From Brevibacillus panacihumi W25 (GTDB lineage Bacteria > Bacillota > Bacilli > Brevibacillales > Brevibacillaceae): DNA of 64,000 bases. The stretch lies in NCBI RefSeq assembly GCF_000503775.1, contig NZ_KI629787.1, positions 414,001-478,000 of the forward strand, given 5' to 3'. The notes beneath the pieces were generated by a model. It worked only from the letters and a program-made list of their open reading frames with translations. It searched no databases and was not told the origin of the DNA. Positions 16,865 to 25,615 of the stretch are shown here, piece after piece. A program made the translations under genes and the position numbers. The stretch's first letter is position 1; each line of letters begins with the position of its first letter.

Positions 16865-18220
16865 ATGAGAGTTTTGAATGCAAGTCAAATCGTTGACCGT
16901 TCTCGGTTCAATGCCTTTCATCTTGCAATCATTGTCTGGAGTTTTATCATTATCATGTTCGATGGTTACGACATTGTCATTTACGGATCGGTCGTTCCGG
17001 TATTAATGGAGGAGTGGTCGCTGTCGTCCGTCGCCACTGGTGCCATCGGCAGCTACGCCACCCTGGGGACAGCCATCGGAGCGTTAGCATTTGGGTATCT
17101 GGCAGATAAGATCGGCAGGAGAAAAGTGATTGTACTAAGTGTCGTCTTGTTTAGCATATGCGTTCCCTTGGCGGGCTTGATGGTTGATCCGGTACTGTTC
17201 GCGATCTGCCGCATCATCGCCGGTTTGGGGCTTGGCGGCGTGATGCCCAACATTATCGCTCTTACAACCGAATATGCGCCCAAAGCTTCGAGAGCGGCGA
17301 TCGTCTCCTTCGTATTTTGTGGATATTCGGTCGGAGGTATTTTGGCGGGACTGGTTAGCAGACTTATTCTGCCGGAGTTCGGATGGCGACCTATTTTCTG
17401 GATCGCAGCAATTCCGTTGCTCATGCTGCCATTTATCCTCAAGGCATTGCCGGAAAGTTACGGTCAACTGCTCCGAAAAGGGGAGCATAAGAAAGTTGGA
17501 CAAATTCTTAGCAGAGTGGATCCGGAATACCAACCGGGTGAACAGGACTCGTTTACTATGGGCTCGGATGCGAAGGAAGCCAAGCCTTCCGTTGGAAAGA
17601 TATTTGAAAGCAAACGTCGCCTTAGCACGGTTATGTTTTGGTTTGCATGCTTCAGCTGCTTTATCCTCATATCTTCTTTAAACACCTGGCTGCCCAAGCT
17701 GATGATGGAAACGGGCTATGATCTTCGTTCCAGCTTGACATTTGTGATGGTATTGAACGCAGGAGCCATTTTGGGAACGATCATTTTTGGAAGATTAACC
17801 GACAAGAAAGGGTTCAAAACGATTCTGATCCCCCTGTATGTTTGCGGTGCTGTTGCTCTCAGTGCCATCGGTCTCAAAACGGATCTATGGGTCGCTTACA
17901 TCTTGATTGCCATTGTCGGGGCAGCATCAATTGGTCTGCAAAATCTGCTGAATGCCTATGTCTCCCAGTATTATCCGGCAGAGATTCGATCTACGGCAGT
18001 CGGTGTGTATACGGCCTTTGGAAGAATCGGGGGGATTGTTGCACCGACACTTGTAGGTGTATTGCTTTCCATGAGCCTGTCGCCGCAAACGAATCTGGTA
18101 GTGCTCGCCTTTTCCGGTGTAATTGGTGCGATCGCAATCCTCCTTGTCAAGGAACAACATGGGGATTCGATAAAGAGATTACCCGAAGAAACAGGTGTCG
18201 AGCTCAAGAGCCAGACATAA
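16865..18220 (+). CDS. MFS transporter, aromatic acid:H+ symporter (AAHS) type
   Basis: A 451-residue, twelve-helix MFS protein. The sequence FDGYDIVIYGSVVPVLMEEW in TM1 carries the D-G-x-D motif typical of the AAHS (PcaK/BenK/MhbT) group, and the loop 2-3 motif is GYLADKIGRRKV; the matching loop 8-9 motif is GRLTDKKGFK. AAHS members import benzoate, hydroxybenzoates or gentisate with protons. Its place at the head of the gentisate cluster supports import of the pathway substrate. The ATG at 16865 follows GAGGAGGG; the in-frame ATG at 16823 has no ribosome site. A terminator separates it from the next gene. Confidence 0.85.
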   Translation: MRVLNASQIVDRSRFNAFHLAIIVWSFIIIMFDGYDIVIYGSVVPVLMEEWSLSSVATGAIGSYATLGTAIGALAFGYLADKIGRRKVIVLSVVLFSICVPLAGLMVDPVLFAICRIIAGLGLGGVMPNIIALTTEYAPKASRAAIVSFVFCGYSVGGILAGLVSRLILPEFGWRPIFWIAAIPLLMLPFILKALPESYGQLLRKGEHKKVGQILSRVDPEYQPGEQDSFTMGSDAKEAKPSVGKIFESKRRLSTVMFWFACFSCFILISSLNTWLPKLMMETGYDLRSSLTFVMVLNAGAILGTIIFGRLTDKKGFKTILIPLYVCGAVALSAIGLKTDLWVAYILIAIVGAASIGLQNLLNAYVSQYYPAEIRSTAVGVYTAFGRIGGIVAPTLVGVLLSMSLSPQTNLVVLAFSGVIGAIAILLVKEQHGDSIKRLPEETGVELKSQT

Positions 18221-18234
18221 GAAAGTCGCCAACG

Positions 18235-18262
18235 GAGAATCCTTTCAGGGTTCTCTTTTTCC
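18235..18262 (+). terminator. Rho-independent terminator after the transporter
   Basis: GAGAATCC and GGGTTCTC arms with a short TTTCA loop are followed by TTTTT. Confidence 0.75.
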
Positions 18263-18297
18263 TACACGAAGTACAAGAAAGCTTCTCGGATTCGTCC

Positions 18298-18337
18298 ATG
18301 GTGTAGGTAGTTATTAGAAACGGCGGCAAACTATAAT
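18298..18337 (+). promoter_or_regulatory. Putative activator motif and -10 box ahead of the gentisate/beta-oxidation operon
   Basis: ATGGTGTAGGTAG at 18298-18310 differs by one base from the motif at 16750. A consensus TATAAT lies at 18332-18337, 21 bases after the motif. As at the transporter promoter, no -35 is evident, which fits activator-dependent transcription. Confidence 0.45.
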
Positions 18338-18383
18338 TTTGAATAGACTAACAATTCATACAAAAAAGAGGAGGGCGAGAAGC

Positions 18384-19241
18384 ATGGAAATGGTCACGGT
18401 AGGAGTTGTCGGTGCCGGATCAATGGGAAGCGGCATTGCCAATTTGGCAGCGATGTCGGGCTTCCACGTAATCCTTCAAGATCTCGAAGAGAAGTTTTTA
18501 CAGTCGGCAATGGGAAGAATTGATTCGTTCCTTGTCAAAAGTGTTTCGAAAGGGAAAATGACGGAGGCTGAAAAGTCAGAGGTCATGGGGCGGATTCAAG
18601 TCACTACGCAGCTTGAAGAAATGAAGAGGGCAGATATCGTCATTGAAGCCGTCATTGAAAATTTGGAAGTAAAGAAGAGCGTGTTTGCAAGACTTGATGA
18701 GATTGTTCCCGATCACGTCATTCTAGCAACGAACACCTCATCCATGTCAATCACGACGATAGCCGAAGCCACCAAGCGTCCGGAACGCGTCGCGGGCATG
18801 CACTTCTTTAACCCTGCACAAATCATGAAGCTGGTGGAAGTCGTACGAGGATACAAAACCAGTGATGAAACGGTGGAAGAAATCAAAGCATTTTCACGAC
18901 GATTAAACAAAGAGCCCGTTGTGGTAAAGAAAGATACGCCCGGATTTATCGTAAACAGGATTATGGTGCCGCAGTTCATCGAAGCGATCCGGTTATTGGA
19001 GGAAGGAGTAGCCTCCGCAGAAGACATTGACAAGGCAGTGACACTCGGACTGAACTATCCGATGGGACCATTCGCGCTGCAGGATTATGGCGGAGTGGAC
19101 ATTGGCCTGCATGTAATGGATTACTTTTACGAGGAATTCAAAGATAACCGATTCGCGGCACCGCTTTTGCTTCGCCAGCTTGTACGGGCAGGCCGCTTGG
19201 GCAAGAAAACGGGAGCCGGCTTTTACGACTATAGCAAGTAA
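18384..19241 (+). CDS. 3-hydroxyacyl-CoA dehydrogenase
   Basis: A 285-residue NAD-dependent 3-hydroxyacyl-CoA dehydrogenase of the HBD/PaaH type. The Rossmann motif is GVVGAGSMGSGIANLAA, with the usual ILQDLEEKF after beta-2. The catalytic region has LATNTSSMSIT and GMHFFNPAQIMKLVEVVRG (catalytic His), then DTPGFIVNRI. The C-terminus ends LGKKTGAGFYDYSK as in the family. It oxidises a 3-hydroxyacyl-CoA to the 3-oxo form. The ATG at 18384 follows AGGAGGGCG; an ATG two codons on is also possible. It is the first gene of an operon running to the ligase at 27157. Confidence 0.92.
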   Translation: MEMVTVGVVGAGSMGSGIANLAAMSGFHVILQDLEEKFLQSAMGRIDSFLVKSVSKGKMTEAEKSEVMGRIQVTTQLEEMKRADIVIEAVIENLEVKKSVFARLDEIVPDHVILATNTSSMSITTIAEATKRPERVAGMHFFNPAQIMKLVEVVRGYKTSDETVEEIKAFSRRLNKEPVVVKKDTPGFIVNRIMVPQFIEAIRLLEEGVASAEDIDKAVTLGLNYPMGPFALQDYGGVDIGLHVMDYFYEEFKDNRFAAPLLLRQLVRAGRLGKKTGAGFYDYSK

Positions 19242-19256
19242 AACAGGGAGGGTCGC

Positions 19257-20039
19257 ATGTTGAAATCGGAATTTATCTTGTGTGAAATCGAAAACGAAGT
19301 AGCGGTTGTTACCATTAATCGTCCACCAATGAATCCACTTAACACGCAAGTGCTGACGGAACTAGCGCAGATCATGGGGGAATTGGAAGCGAACAGCGGA
19401 GTGGGAGCCATTATCCTTACCGGGCAAGGAGAAAAGGCATTCGTAGCTGGAGCAGACATCCATCAGATGCTGGAGCTTGATCATATCGGCATGATGGAAA
19501 TGAACAACGTCTCCCGATCGACCTTTTCCAAAATCGAGAATCTGTCTAAACCGGTTATAGCGGCCATTAATGGACTTGCACTCGGGGGAGGGTGCGAATT
19601 GACATTGGCTTGCGATTTGCGGATAAGCACGGAGAAAGCGAGGTTTGCTTTTCCTGAGATGTCTTTGGGGATCATTCCTGGAGCCGGAGGAACGCAACGT
19701 CTGCAGAGGCTGGTTGGCCAAACAGTGGCAAAGGAACTTCTTTATTTCGGGGAAATGATCAATGCCCAAAGAGCGCTGGAGATTCACTTGATTAATAAAG
19801 TGGTGCCTGCAGAAGAGTTGTTGCCCACCGCAAAGGATTGGGCGCAAAAGCTGGTGCAAAAGCCGGCTGTCGCTCTTCGTATGATGAAAACAGCTGTAAA
19901 TGCCGGCGCAAGCGTAGACTTGGAGACGGCGTTGACGATTGAAAGCGCTTGCTTTGGAAATGCCTTTGCCACCCATGATCGCAAGGAAGGCATGCAAGCA
20001 TTCGTAGAAAAAAGAAAACCTGTGTTCTCGGGAAGGTAA
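19257..20039 (+). CDS. Enoyl-CoA hydratase/isomerase
   Basis: A 260-residue crotonase-fold protein. The oxyanion-hole segments are AFVAGADIHQML and AINGLALGGGCELTLACDLR, and the catalytic-Glu region is FAFPEMSLGIIPGAGGTQRL, which holds both Glu positions expected of a true hydratase. It should add water to a 2-enoyl-CoA, feeding the dehydrogenase at 18384. With the thiolase and ligase of the same operon this makes a complete beta-oxidation set, able to shorten a CoA-activated side chain. The ribosome site GGGAGG is seven bases ahead of the ATG. Confidence 0.92.
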   Translation: MLKSEFILCEIENEVAVVTINRPPMNPLNTQVLTELAQIMGELEANSGVGAIILTGQGEKAFVAGADIHQMLELDHIGMMEMNNVSRSTFSKIENLSKPVIAAINGLALGGGCELTLACDLRISTEKARFAFPEMSLGIIPGAGGTQRLQRLVGQTVAKELLYFGEMINAQRALEIHLINKVVPAEELLPTAKDWAQKLVQKPAVALRMMKTAVNAGASVDLETALTIESACFGNAFATHDRKEGMQAFVEKRKPVFSGR

Positions 20040-20054
20040 CTGGAGGAGTGGAGC

Positions 20055-21287
20055 ATGAGCATTGATCATCACCTGGAGCAGTCACGACCTGTGCTGGTAG
20101 TGGGTGCCGGCCCTATTGGATTGACGGCTGCGCTTGCTCTAAGAAGCCTGGGAATACCTGCAACGGTAATCGAAGCGGAGCCGAAGGGACGGATGCGGCC
20201 GGGAAGCCGGGCCATTTACTTCCACAAGGCAACGCTTTCGCACCTGGAAGAAATAAGTCCCGGCCTTGGTTATACCTATGCGAAGAACGGGATTGTCTGG
20301 CCGGTAAAACGAACGTTATTTGGAGGCAAGGAGGTGTATGTCAAACACTACCCTGCACCGAATCCAACAGATTTGCCCCCGTTTGCCAGTCTGCCTCAGG
20401 TTGAGGCGGAGCGGTTTTTGTATGAAGCGTGTCTGAAAGCGGGCGTAGAGTTTATCTGGGACTCTCCTGTCACAGATGTCGAGGCCAATGATAAGGGAGT
20501 TACAGTGACCACGGAAAGGGGAACCAAGTGGTCTTGTCATTACCTGATCGGAGCTGATGGAGCGCGTTCCACCGTGAGAAAAGCAGTTGGAATCGAGTTT
20601 GAAGGCCCAAGGTCCAATGACTTTTTTCTGGTCGTGGATGTCCTGGAAGACACCGAAGCACCTCTGCCATTGGAGCGTGTGTTCCATTATAAGCATCCTA
20701 CGATGGGAGGACGAAACGTATTGTTCGTGCCGTTCGCAGGGGGATGGAGAGTAGATTTGCAGCTCCTGGAGGGAGACAATCCCGAAGAATTTGGTGGCGT
20801 GTCAGGTGTACGGCAATGGTTGCCCAAGGTCATGGACGAAAAGTACGCAGATCGGATCAGTTGGGTCTCTACGTACCAGTTTCACCAGGTGGTGGCAAAA
20901 TCCTTTGCGGATGTCTCCTGTCGTGTCTTGCTCGCTGGGGAAGCAGCGCACCTGTTTGCCCCATTCGGTGCCCGCGGGATGAATTCAGGCGTACCCGATG
21001 CCATTTTAGCGGCACGGGCGATACGTACAGCACTGGATGCTTCTGACCCCGAAACGGCAAGGAAGGCCATTATGGAAGCAGCGGAAGAAAGAAAAATAGC
21101 GGCACAGTACAACCGGGATTGTGCGGGGATTGCACTGGAGCACATTCAAGGAAACTCGCCGGCCATGGGGATGAAACGGGAGATTGCTGCCTCCTTGTCG
21201 TCCATCCTGCCGCGCTTGGGCCGTTGGCTCGACGAAGGTCCCTATGGTCCCAAGTCTGGTCCTCCTCAATTAACCACCAAGTACTAA
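20055..21287 (+). CDS. FAD-dependent aromatic monooxygenase
   Basis: A 410-residue class A flavoprotein hydroxylase (PHBH/PheA/MhpA-like). The Rossmann motif is VVGAGPIGLTAALALRSLG, the DG motif is LIGADGARSTVRKAVG, and the second FAD motif is LLAGEAAHLFAPFGARGMNS, with Glu where most relatives have Asp (GD motif). It is shorter than the roughly 600-residue phenol-type enzymes, with no C-terminal thioredoxin-like domain. Inferred role: hydroxylation of the ring to give gentisate or gentisyl-CoA. Candidate activities are 3-hydroxybenzoate (or its CoA ester) 6-hydroxylation and salicylyl-CoA 5-hydroxylation. The neighbouring thioesterase favours a CoA-ester substrate. Confidence 0.85.
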   Translation: MSIDHHLEQSRPVLVVGAGPIGLTAALALRSLGIPATVIEAEPKGRMRPGSRAIYFHKATLSHLEEISPGLGYTYAKNGIVWPVKRTLFGGKEVYVKHYPAPNPTDLPPFASLPQVEAERFLYEACLKAGVEFIWDSPVTDVEANDKGVTVTTERGTKWSCHYLIGADGARSTVRKAVGIEFEGPRSNDFFLVVDVLEDTEAPLPLERVFHYKHPTMGGRNVLFVPFAGGWRVDLQLLEGDNPEEFGGVSGVRQWLPKVMDEKYADRISWVSTYQFHQVVAKSFADVSCRVLLAGEAAHLFAPFGARGMNSGVPDAILAARAIRTALDASDPETARKAIMEAAEERKIAAQYNRDCAGIALEHIQGNSPAMGMKREIAASLSSILPRLGRWLDEGPYGPKSGPPQLTTKY

Positions 21288-21330
21288 ATCATTTTATAGA
21301 AAGAGAATGACAACTATGGAGGAACAAACC

Positions 21331-21786
21331 ATGAACCCCAGTCAGTATCAATTTCGCGTACGATGGGGAGAAACGGATGCTGCCGGTATCGTTTACTATC
21401 CCAATTTTTACAAATGGATGGATGAAGCTTCCCATCACTTTTTTCACGAAATCGGCTTTTCATTTGGCCATCTCTTTTCTGAGGAAAAAGCGGGAATGCC
21501 TCTCCTAGAGGCACTGTGCAAATTTACATCACCCCTCATGCACGAAGACGAGGTATGCGTCCGCTCAGCCATCATCAGCTTAAAAGACAAGGTATTTACG
21601 ATCGAACATGAATTTCACAGGATGGGTGAAGTGGTTGCTAGCGGGTATGAAACCCGGGCCTGGGCCGACTTCTCGAACGGAAAGCCAAAGGCAGTATCGA
21701 TTCCAAATGAGATTCGCAAAGCACTTGCCACTATGCAAAAAAAGGATGATGGAACCCAGGAGAATGTACGGGAGGGGATGTTATGA
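21331..21786 (+). CDS. 4-hydroxybenzoyl-CoA-type thioesterase
   Basis: A 151-residue hotdog-fold thioesterase of the 4HBT/YbgC group. The active-site signature is RVRWGETDAAGIVYYPNFYKWMDEA, with the catalytic Asp in TDAAGIVYYP. Members release aromatic acids from CoA. Set next to the monooxygenase and ahead of gentisate dioxygenase, it probably frees gentisate from gentisyl-CoA. The ATG at 21331 has GGAGGAAC ahead; ATGs at 21307 and 21316 are possible but less well placed. Its stop overlaps the next start (ATGA). A paralogue sits at 57814 in the anthranilate operon. Confidence 0.87.
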   Translation: MNPSQYQFRVRWGETDAAGIVYYPNFYKWMDEASHHFFHEIGFSFGHLFSEEKAGMPLLEALCKFTSPLMHEDEVCVRSAIISLKDKVFTIEHEFHRMGEVVASGYETRAWADFSNGKPKAVSIPNEIRKALATMQKKDDGTQENVREGML

Positions 21787-22370
21787 CGGCTCCCTCATAT
21801 CAGCTTGCTACTATCGATTACGGTCCGAATACAGACAGCGTGGTTGATCTCATGACGAGAGTATCAAGAACGGATTGGTTTTCAACGGTAGGGAAAAGCC
21901 CAGGTCGGGCAGCAGCAGAAAAGTCCTTACAGGAAATCAGCCATCGTTTCGGTATCGACGAGTATCGAATCCAGTGGCTCGAAAAAGACCAACTTCCTTC
22001 GTTTTTGGAAGGGGTGAGATTGGAAACCAGCCTGCTTTGGCAGCGGATCCATGACATTCCTGACAGGATCAGGGAGAAAGCAGAGGATAGCGGTAGAATG
22101 CCAAATTTAACCGCCATCGCGGAGCACATCCCCGAGTATCTTTTTCACCAATCCTTTGATGGGGCGTTCCGTGAGCTTGGCTCACAAGGTAAGGAGATTG
22201 TGCAAACCGCTGTCGGCTCGGTCATGTATCTAGCGGGATTAGCCTGCGCTTGGGAACTGCTGGCGGACACAGAAGGCTGGGAAACAAATCCATATGAACC
22301 GATGCTGCAGGTGTTCGAAACCGGACATTGGCCTTTGGGATTGTTTGATGGTGCATTCTACTTAATCTAG
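21783..22370 (+). CDS. Uncharacterised protein of the gentisate operon
   Basis: A 195-residue soluble protein that I do not recognise. It has no signal peptide or membrane segment and no clear cofactor motif. It is rich in Trp and acidic residues, with segments such as DWFSTVGKSPGRAAAEKSL, LTAIAEHIPEYLFHQSFDG and WELLADTEGWETNPYEPML. Its ATG overlaps the thioesterase stop by four bases, so the pair is probably co-translated, and gentisate dioxygenase follows 46 bases later. The operon has no recognised maleylpyruvate isomerase, so this protein is a candidate for a missing step or an accessory role. That is inference from position alone. Confidence 0.6.
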   Translation: MTAPSYQLATIDYGPNTDSVVDLMTRVSRTDWFSTVGKSPGRAAAEKSLQEISHRFGIDEYRIQWLEKDQLPSFLEGVRLETSLLWQRIHDIPDRIREKAEDSGRMPNLTAIAEHIPEYLFHQSFDGAFRELGSQGKEIVQTAVGSVMYLAGLACAWELLADTEGWETNPYEPMLQVFETGHWPLGLFDGAFYLI

Positions 22371-22416
22371 CTGTTTTGAAGAATGAGGCGACCTGTCAAA
22401 GGAGGATTACACGGAT

Positions 22417-23526
22417 ATGAGTACTTCGGAAGCGAAAGAAGCGTTGCACCAATTTGCAAACAAGCTGGCTAGTCATCATCTGGGACCGTTGTGGGACAAC
22501 ATTGGAGAAATGGTTACTCCGCAGCCTTCGAATGGCGTCACACCTTATTTGTGGAAGTGGCAGACGATTCGCAAATATTTGCTGGAGGCAGGTTCACTGT
22601 TGTCCCTCGGAAGGGCAAGTGAGCGTCGCGTGATCTATTTGCAAAATCCTTCGCTCTTGAAAGAGGGAAAAATCGGATATGCCACTAATACCTTGTACGC
22701 GGGTGTCCAGTTGCTATTGCCAGGTGAGATCGCCCCATCACATCGTCACTCACAAGCAGCCATCCGCTTTATCATCGAGGGGGATGGTGGGGCCTATACC
22801 ACGGTAGACGGAGAGAAAACCTATATGCGCCGGGGAGATTTAATCTTAACACCGCCGTGGACGTGGCATGATCACGGTCATGAAGGGGGAGAGCCTGTTT
22901 TCTGGATGGACGGACTTGATGTAGGATTGGTCAAAACGTTAACGGGGTCGTTTTTTGAGCCCTATCATGATGACACCTATCCTGTGACCGGAGAGCCGGA
23001 TCGTTCCGTTCTTCGCTATGCGAGTGGAGTGAGAGCCATTTCGGAGCGAAAAAAATACGGCTACCCTTCCCCTCTGATTAACTACAAATGGTCGAATATT
23101 CAAAAAACAATAAATGATTTAAGCAAGCTTGAACCTGATCCATACGACGGTTACGCGGTTGACTATATTAATCCGACAACTGGAGGTTCTGCAGATGCGA
23201 GATTAGGTACGTCTATGCAAAAGCTCCCTCCCGCTTTTCACACGAGAGCCCATCGGCACGTTCACAGTGTCGTTTATCATGTGCTGGAAGGCACAGGGTA
23301 CTCCGTTATCAACGGACAAAAATTCGAGTGGTCTTCGGGTGATTTCTTCGTGGTCCCACCATGGAGTTGGCATGAGCATCACAACAGCGGAGAAACGGAC
23401 TCGTTCTTGTTCTCCCTGAACGACCGGCCGGTAATGGAGCTGCTAGGCCTGGAAAAAGAAGATGTCTTGCAAGAAAATGGCGGGTATCAACAGATTGAAA
23501 GCGTATTTGAACCCATCACACTCTAA
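22417..23526 (+). CDS. Gentisate 1,2-dioxygenase (bicupin)
   Basis: A 369-residue two-cupin Fe(II) ring-cleavage dioxygenase. The first cupin has PSHRHSQAAIRFIIEGDGG with the His-x-His pair and distal PPWTWHDHGH, a highly characteristic gentisate dioxygenase pattern. The second has HTRAHRHVHSVVYHVLEGTG and PPWSWHEHHN. It opens gentisate between C1 and C2 to maleylpyruvate. The 1-hydroxy-2-naphthoate dioxygenases are the nearest alternative. The ribosome site AAAGGAGG is well placed. The FAH-family hydrolase 26 bases downstream would take the product. Confidence 0.92.
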   Translation: MSTSEAKEALHQFANKLASHHLGPLWDNIGEMVTPQPSNGVTPYLWKWQTIRKYLLEAGSLLSLGRASERRVIYLQNPSLLKEGKIGYATNTLYAGVQLLLPGEIAPSHRHSQAAIRFIIEGDGGAYTTVDGEKTYMRRGDLILTPPWTWHDHGHEGGEPVFWMDGLDVGLVKTLTGSFFEPYHDDTYPVTGEPDRSVLRYASGVRAISERKKYGYPSPLINYKWSNIQKTINDLSKLEPDPYDGYAVDYINPTTGGSADARLGTSMQKLPPAFHTRAHRHVHSVVYHVLEGTGYSVINGQKFEWSSGDFFVVPPWSWHEHHNSGETDSFLFSLNDRPVMELLGLEKEDVLQENGGYQQIESVFEPITL

Positions 23527-23552
23527 CGCTTACAGTCAAGGAGAGGAAAAGG

Positions 23553-24425
23553 ATGAAATTCGCATTGTTTAACGACTTTCAGCTGGGAGTGGTAATAGAG
23601 GACAACGTTTACGAGATTGGAGCTTTGATGGCAGATGGAAAGCCGGCCCATTCCTGCCCAATGGTAGACTTGATTCATCGCTATGAGCACGTCAAAGAGA
23701 CGATTGCAAAGCATGTTTTGAACATGCCTTCCCACTCCCTCGCGGATGTTCGCCTGCGCCACCCTGTATCTCGTCCAGGCAAAATTGTCGCAGCTCCTGT
23801 CAACTATCTCGCTCACAAAAAAGAAATGAAGGTCGAGAATACAGCCCGAGGGTTAGGTTTTTTTCTCAAGGCGAATACATCGTTGATCGGACCGGAAGAC
23901 CCGATCGTTCTACCGGAGAGCAAGGAAGGACGACGGTTTGACCATGAACTGGAGTTGGCTTTCGTCATCGGAAAAACGGCAAAGAATGTGAAAGCTGAGC
24001 AAGCCTACGACTACATTTTCGGCTACACAGGTCTGAATGACGTGACACTGCGTCCGGATGAGCAAAACGAAGAAGAAAGATGCCTGCGGAAATCCTTCGA
24101 TACCTTTACTCCGATGGGGCCGTGGATTGTTACCCCAGAAGATATAAAGGACCCGCAACAGCTGGATATGGTACTAACCGTTAACGGCGAGGAAAGACAA
24201 AAGGTAAATGGCAAGGACATGATTTGCGGCATCGCAGAGTTGGTTGAGCTTTTTTCGCATGTCATGACCTTGGAGCCAGGTGACATCATAGCGACCGGGA
24301 CGCCAGATGGAGTCGCTCCTATCAAGCAGGGGGATGTCATTACAATTTCCATCGATCAAATCGGGTCGTTTTCCAATCCGGTTGTGTCTGAGAGTGTGAA
24401 AGGAGAAATGCGTCATGACGGGTAA
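23553..24425 (+). CDS. Fumarylacetoacetate-hydrolase-family protein (maleyl/fumarylpyruvate hydrolase)
   Basis: A 290-residue FAH-fold hydrolase. Metal-binding and active-site segments are visible: FDHELELAFVIGK (Glu-x-Glu) and YDYIFGYTGLNDVTLR (Asp), then a C-terminal LEPGDIIATGTPDGVAP. In the gentisate route this family splits fumarylpyruvate or maleylpyruvate into pyruvate and a C4 diacid. Because no isomerase is seen nearby, direct maleylpyruvate hydrolysis is possible. Its last 11 bases overlap the thiolase start. It could also act as a 2-hydroxyhepta-2,4-diene-1,7-dioate isomerase-like enzyme, but the context argues against this. Confidence 0.87.
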   Translation: MKFALFNDFQLGVVIEDNVYEIGALMADGKPAHSCPMVDLIHRYEHVKETIAKHVLNMPSHSLADVRLRHPVSRPGKIVAAPVNYLAHKKEMKVENTARGLGFFLKANTSLIGPEDPIVLPESKEGRRFDHELELAFVIGKTAKNVKAEQAYDYIFGYTGLNDVTLRPDEQNEEERCLRKSFDTFTPMGPWIVTPEDIKDPQQLDMVLTVNGEERQKVNGKDMICGIAELVELFSHVMTLEPGDIIATGTPDGVAPIKQGDVITISIDQIGSFSNPVVSESVKGEMRHDG

Positions 24426-25599
24426 AGAAATCGTGGTTCTGGACGGAGCCCGCACTGCATTTGCCAAATTCGGAGGCTCATTCAAAGACATTTCCGCCAT
24501 TGACCTGGGAGTGCAAGTGGCAAAAGAAGCGATGATACGCTCCAAGGTTGAACCGGAAGAGATTGATCAAGTGATATTTGGCAATGTCATACAGTCAAGT
24601 CCTGATGCCGTATTAGCCGCACGCCATGTCGGCCTGAAAGCGGGGGTACCGCTGGAAGTGCCTGCATTGACGGTCAACCGTTTATGCGGCTCTGGCCTGG
24701 AAGCGATTACTCAGGCGGCACGGATGATCATGACGGGTGAATCCAAGGTTGCTTTGGCGGGTGGAGCAGAAAATATGAGTCAGATCCCGCATGTGATTCG
24801 GGGTGCCCGTTGGGGAATTCCGTTGTTTGAAAATCCAATGAGGGATTATTTGTATGAAGCGCTATACGATACCCATGGAGAATGCTTTATGACCACCACA
24901 GCTGAAAATTTGGCTGAGCTTCATGGTTTCACTCGAGAGGAACTGGACCGGCACGCTTTGGCCAGTCATGAAAAAGCGTTGAATGCGATCGAAAAAGGCT
25001 ACTTCCACAAAGAGATCGTCCCGGTGACGGTTCACGAACGAAAGGAGAGCAGAGTTGTCGATACAGATGAGCATCCGCGGAAAACAAGCTTGGAGAAGCT
25101 GTCAGCGCTAGCGGCATCCAAGTTCAAGAGAGATGGTCTTGTCACGCCTGGCAACTCAAGCGGTATTAACGATGGCGCAGCGGCACTCGTGGTCACGTCG
25201 GCCGAATACGCGCAAAGGCGCGGATGGCAACCAATCGGCCGACTTGTCTCATGGGCGGTAGCTGGAGTGGAACCTAAAATTATGGGAATTGGTCCTGTTC
25301 CCGCGATCAGGGAAGCGCTGCAGAAGGCCGGGATGTCAATCGCAGACCTTGATTTGGTGGAGATAAACGAAGCCTTCTCGGCACAGTATCTTGCCTGCCA
25401 AAAGGAGTTGGATTTTGATCCTGCCATCGGCAATGTAAACGGTGGCGCAGTCGCTTTGGGGCATCCTCTGGCTGCTTCGGGAGCAAGAATTTCTTTGACT
25501 CTCTTATATGAATTGGGCCGAAGAGGCAAAAAATTCGGTGCTTCTGCGCTATGCATTGGTGGAGGTCAGGGCATTGCAGCTGTATGGGAAAGACTGTAG
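24415..25599 (+). CDS. Acetyl-CoA C-acyltransferase (thiolase)
   Basis: A 394-residue degradative thiolase. The nucleophilic Cys lies in TVNRLCGSGLEAITQA, the catalytic His in GGAVALGHPLAASGARI and the second Cys in CIGGGQGIA. NEAFSAQYLACQ is also standard. It cleaves a 3-oxoacyl-CoA with CoA, releasing acetyl-CoA. With the hydratase and dehydrogenase upstream it completes a beta-oxidation spiral, for example shortening a hydroxycinnamoyl-CoA to hydroxybenzoyl-CoA. The start overlaps the hydrolase gene by 11 bases. Confidence 0.93.
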   Translation: MTGKEIVVLDGARTAFAKFGGSFKDISAIDLGVQVAKEAMIRSKVEPEEIDQVIFGNVIQSSPDAVLAARHVGLKAGVPLEVPALTVNRLCGSGLEAITQAARMIMTGESKVALAGGAENMSQIPHVIRGARWGIPLFENPMRDYLYEALYDTHGECFMTTTAENLAELHGFTREELDRHALASHEKALNAIEKGYFHKEIVPVTVHERKESRVVDTDEHPRKTSLEKLSALAASKFKRDGLVTPGNSSGINDGAAALVVTSAEYAQRRGWQPIGRLVSWAVAGVEPKIMGIGPVPAIREALQKAGMSIADLDLVEINEAFSAQYLACQKELDFDPAIGNVNGGAVALGHPLAASGARISLTLLYELGRRGKKFGASALCIGGGQGIAAVWERL

Positions 25600-25615
25600 A
25601 GAGGGGTATCGAGAA

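Noticed and set aside
16865..18220. Reading the MFS protein as a sugar or drug transporter
   Set aside because: The D-G-x-D motif in TM1 and the catabolic neighbours favour the aromatic-acid symporter group.
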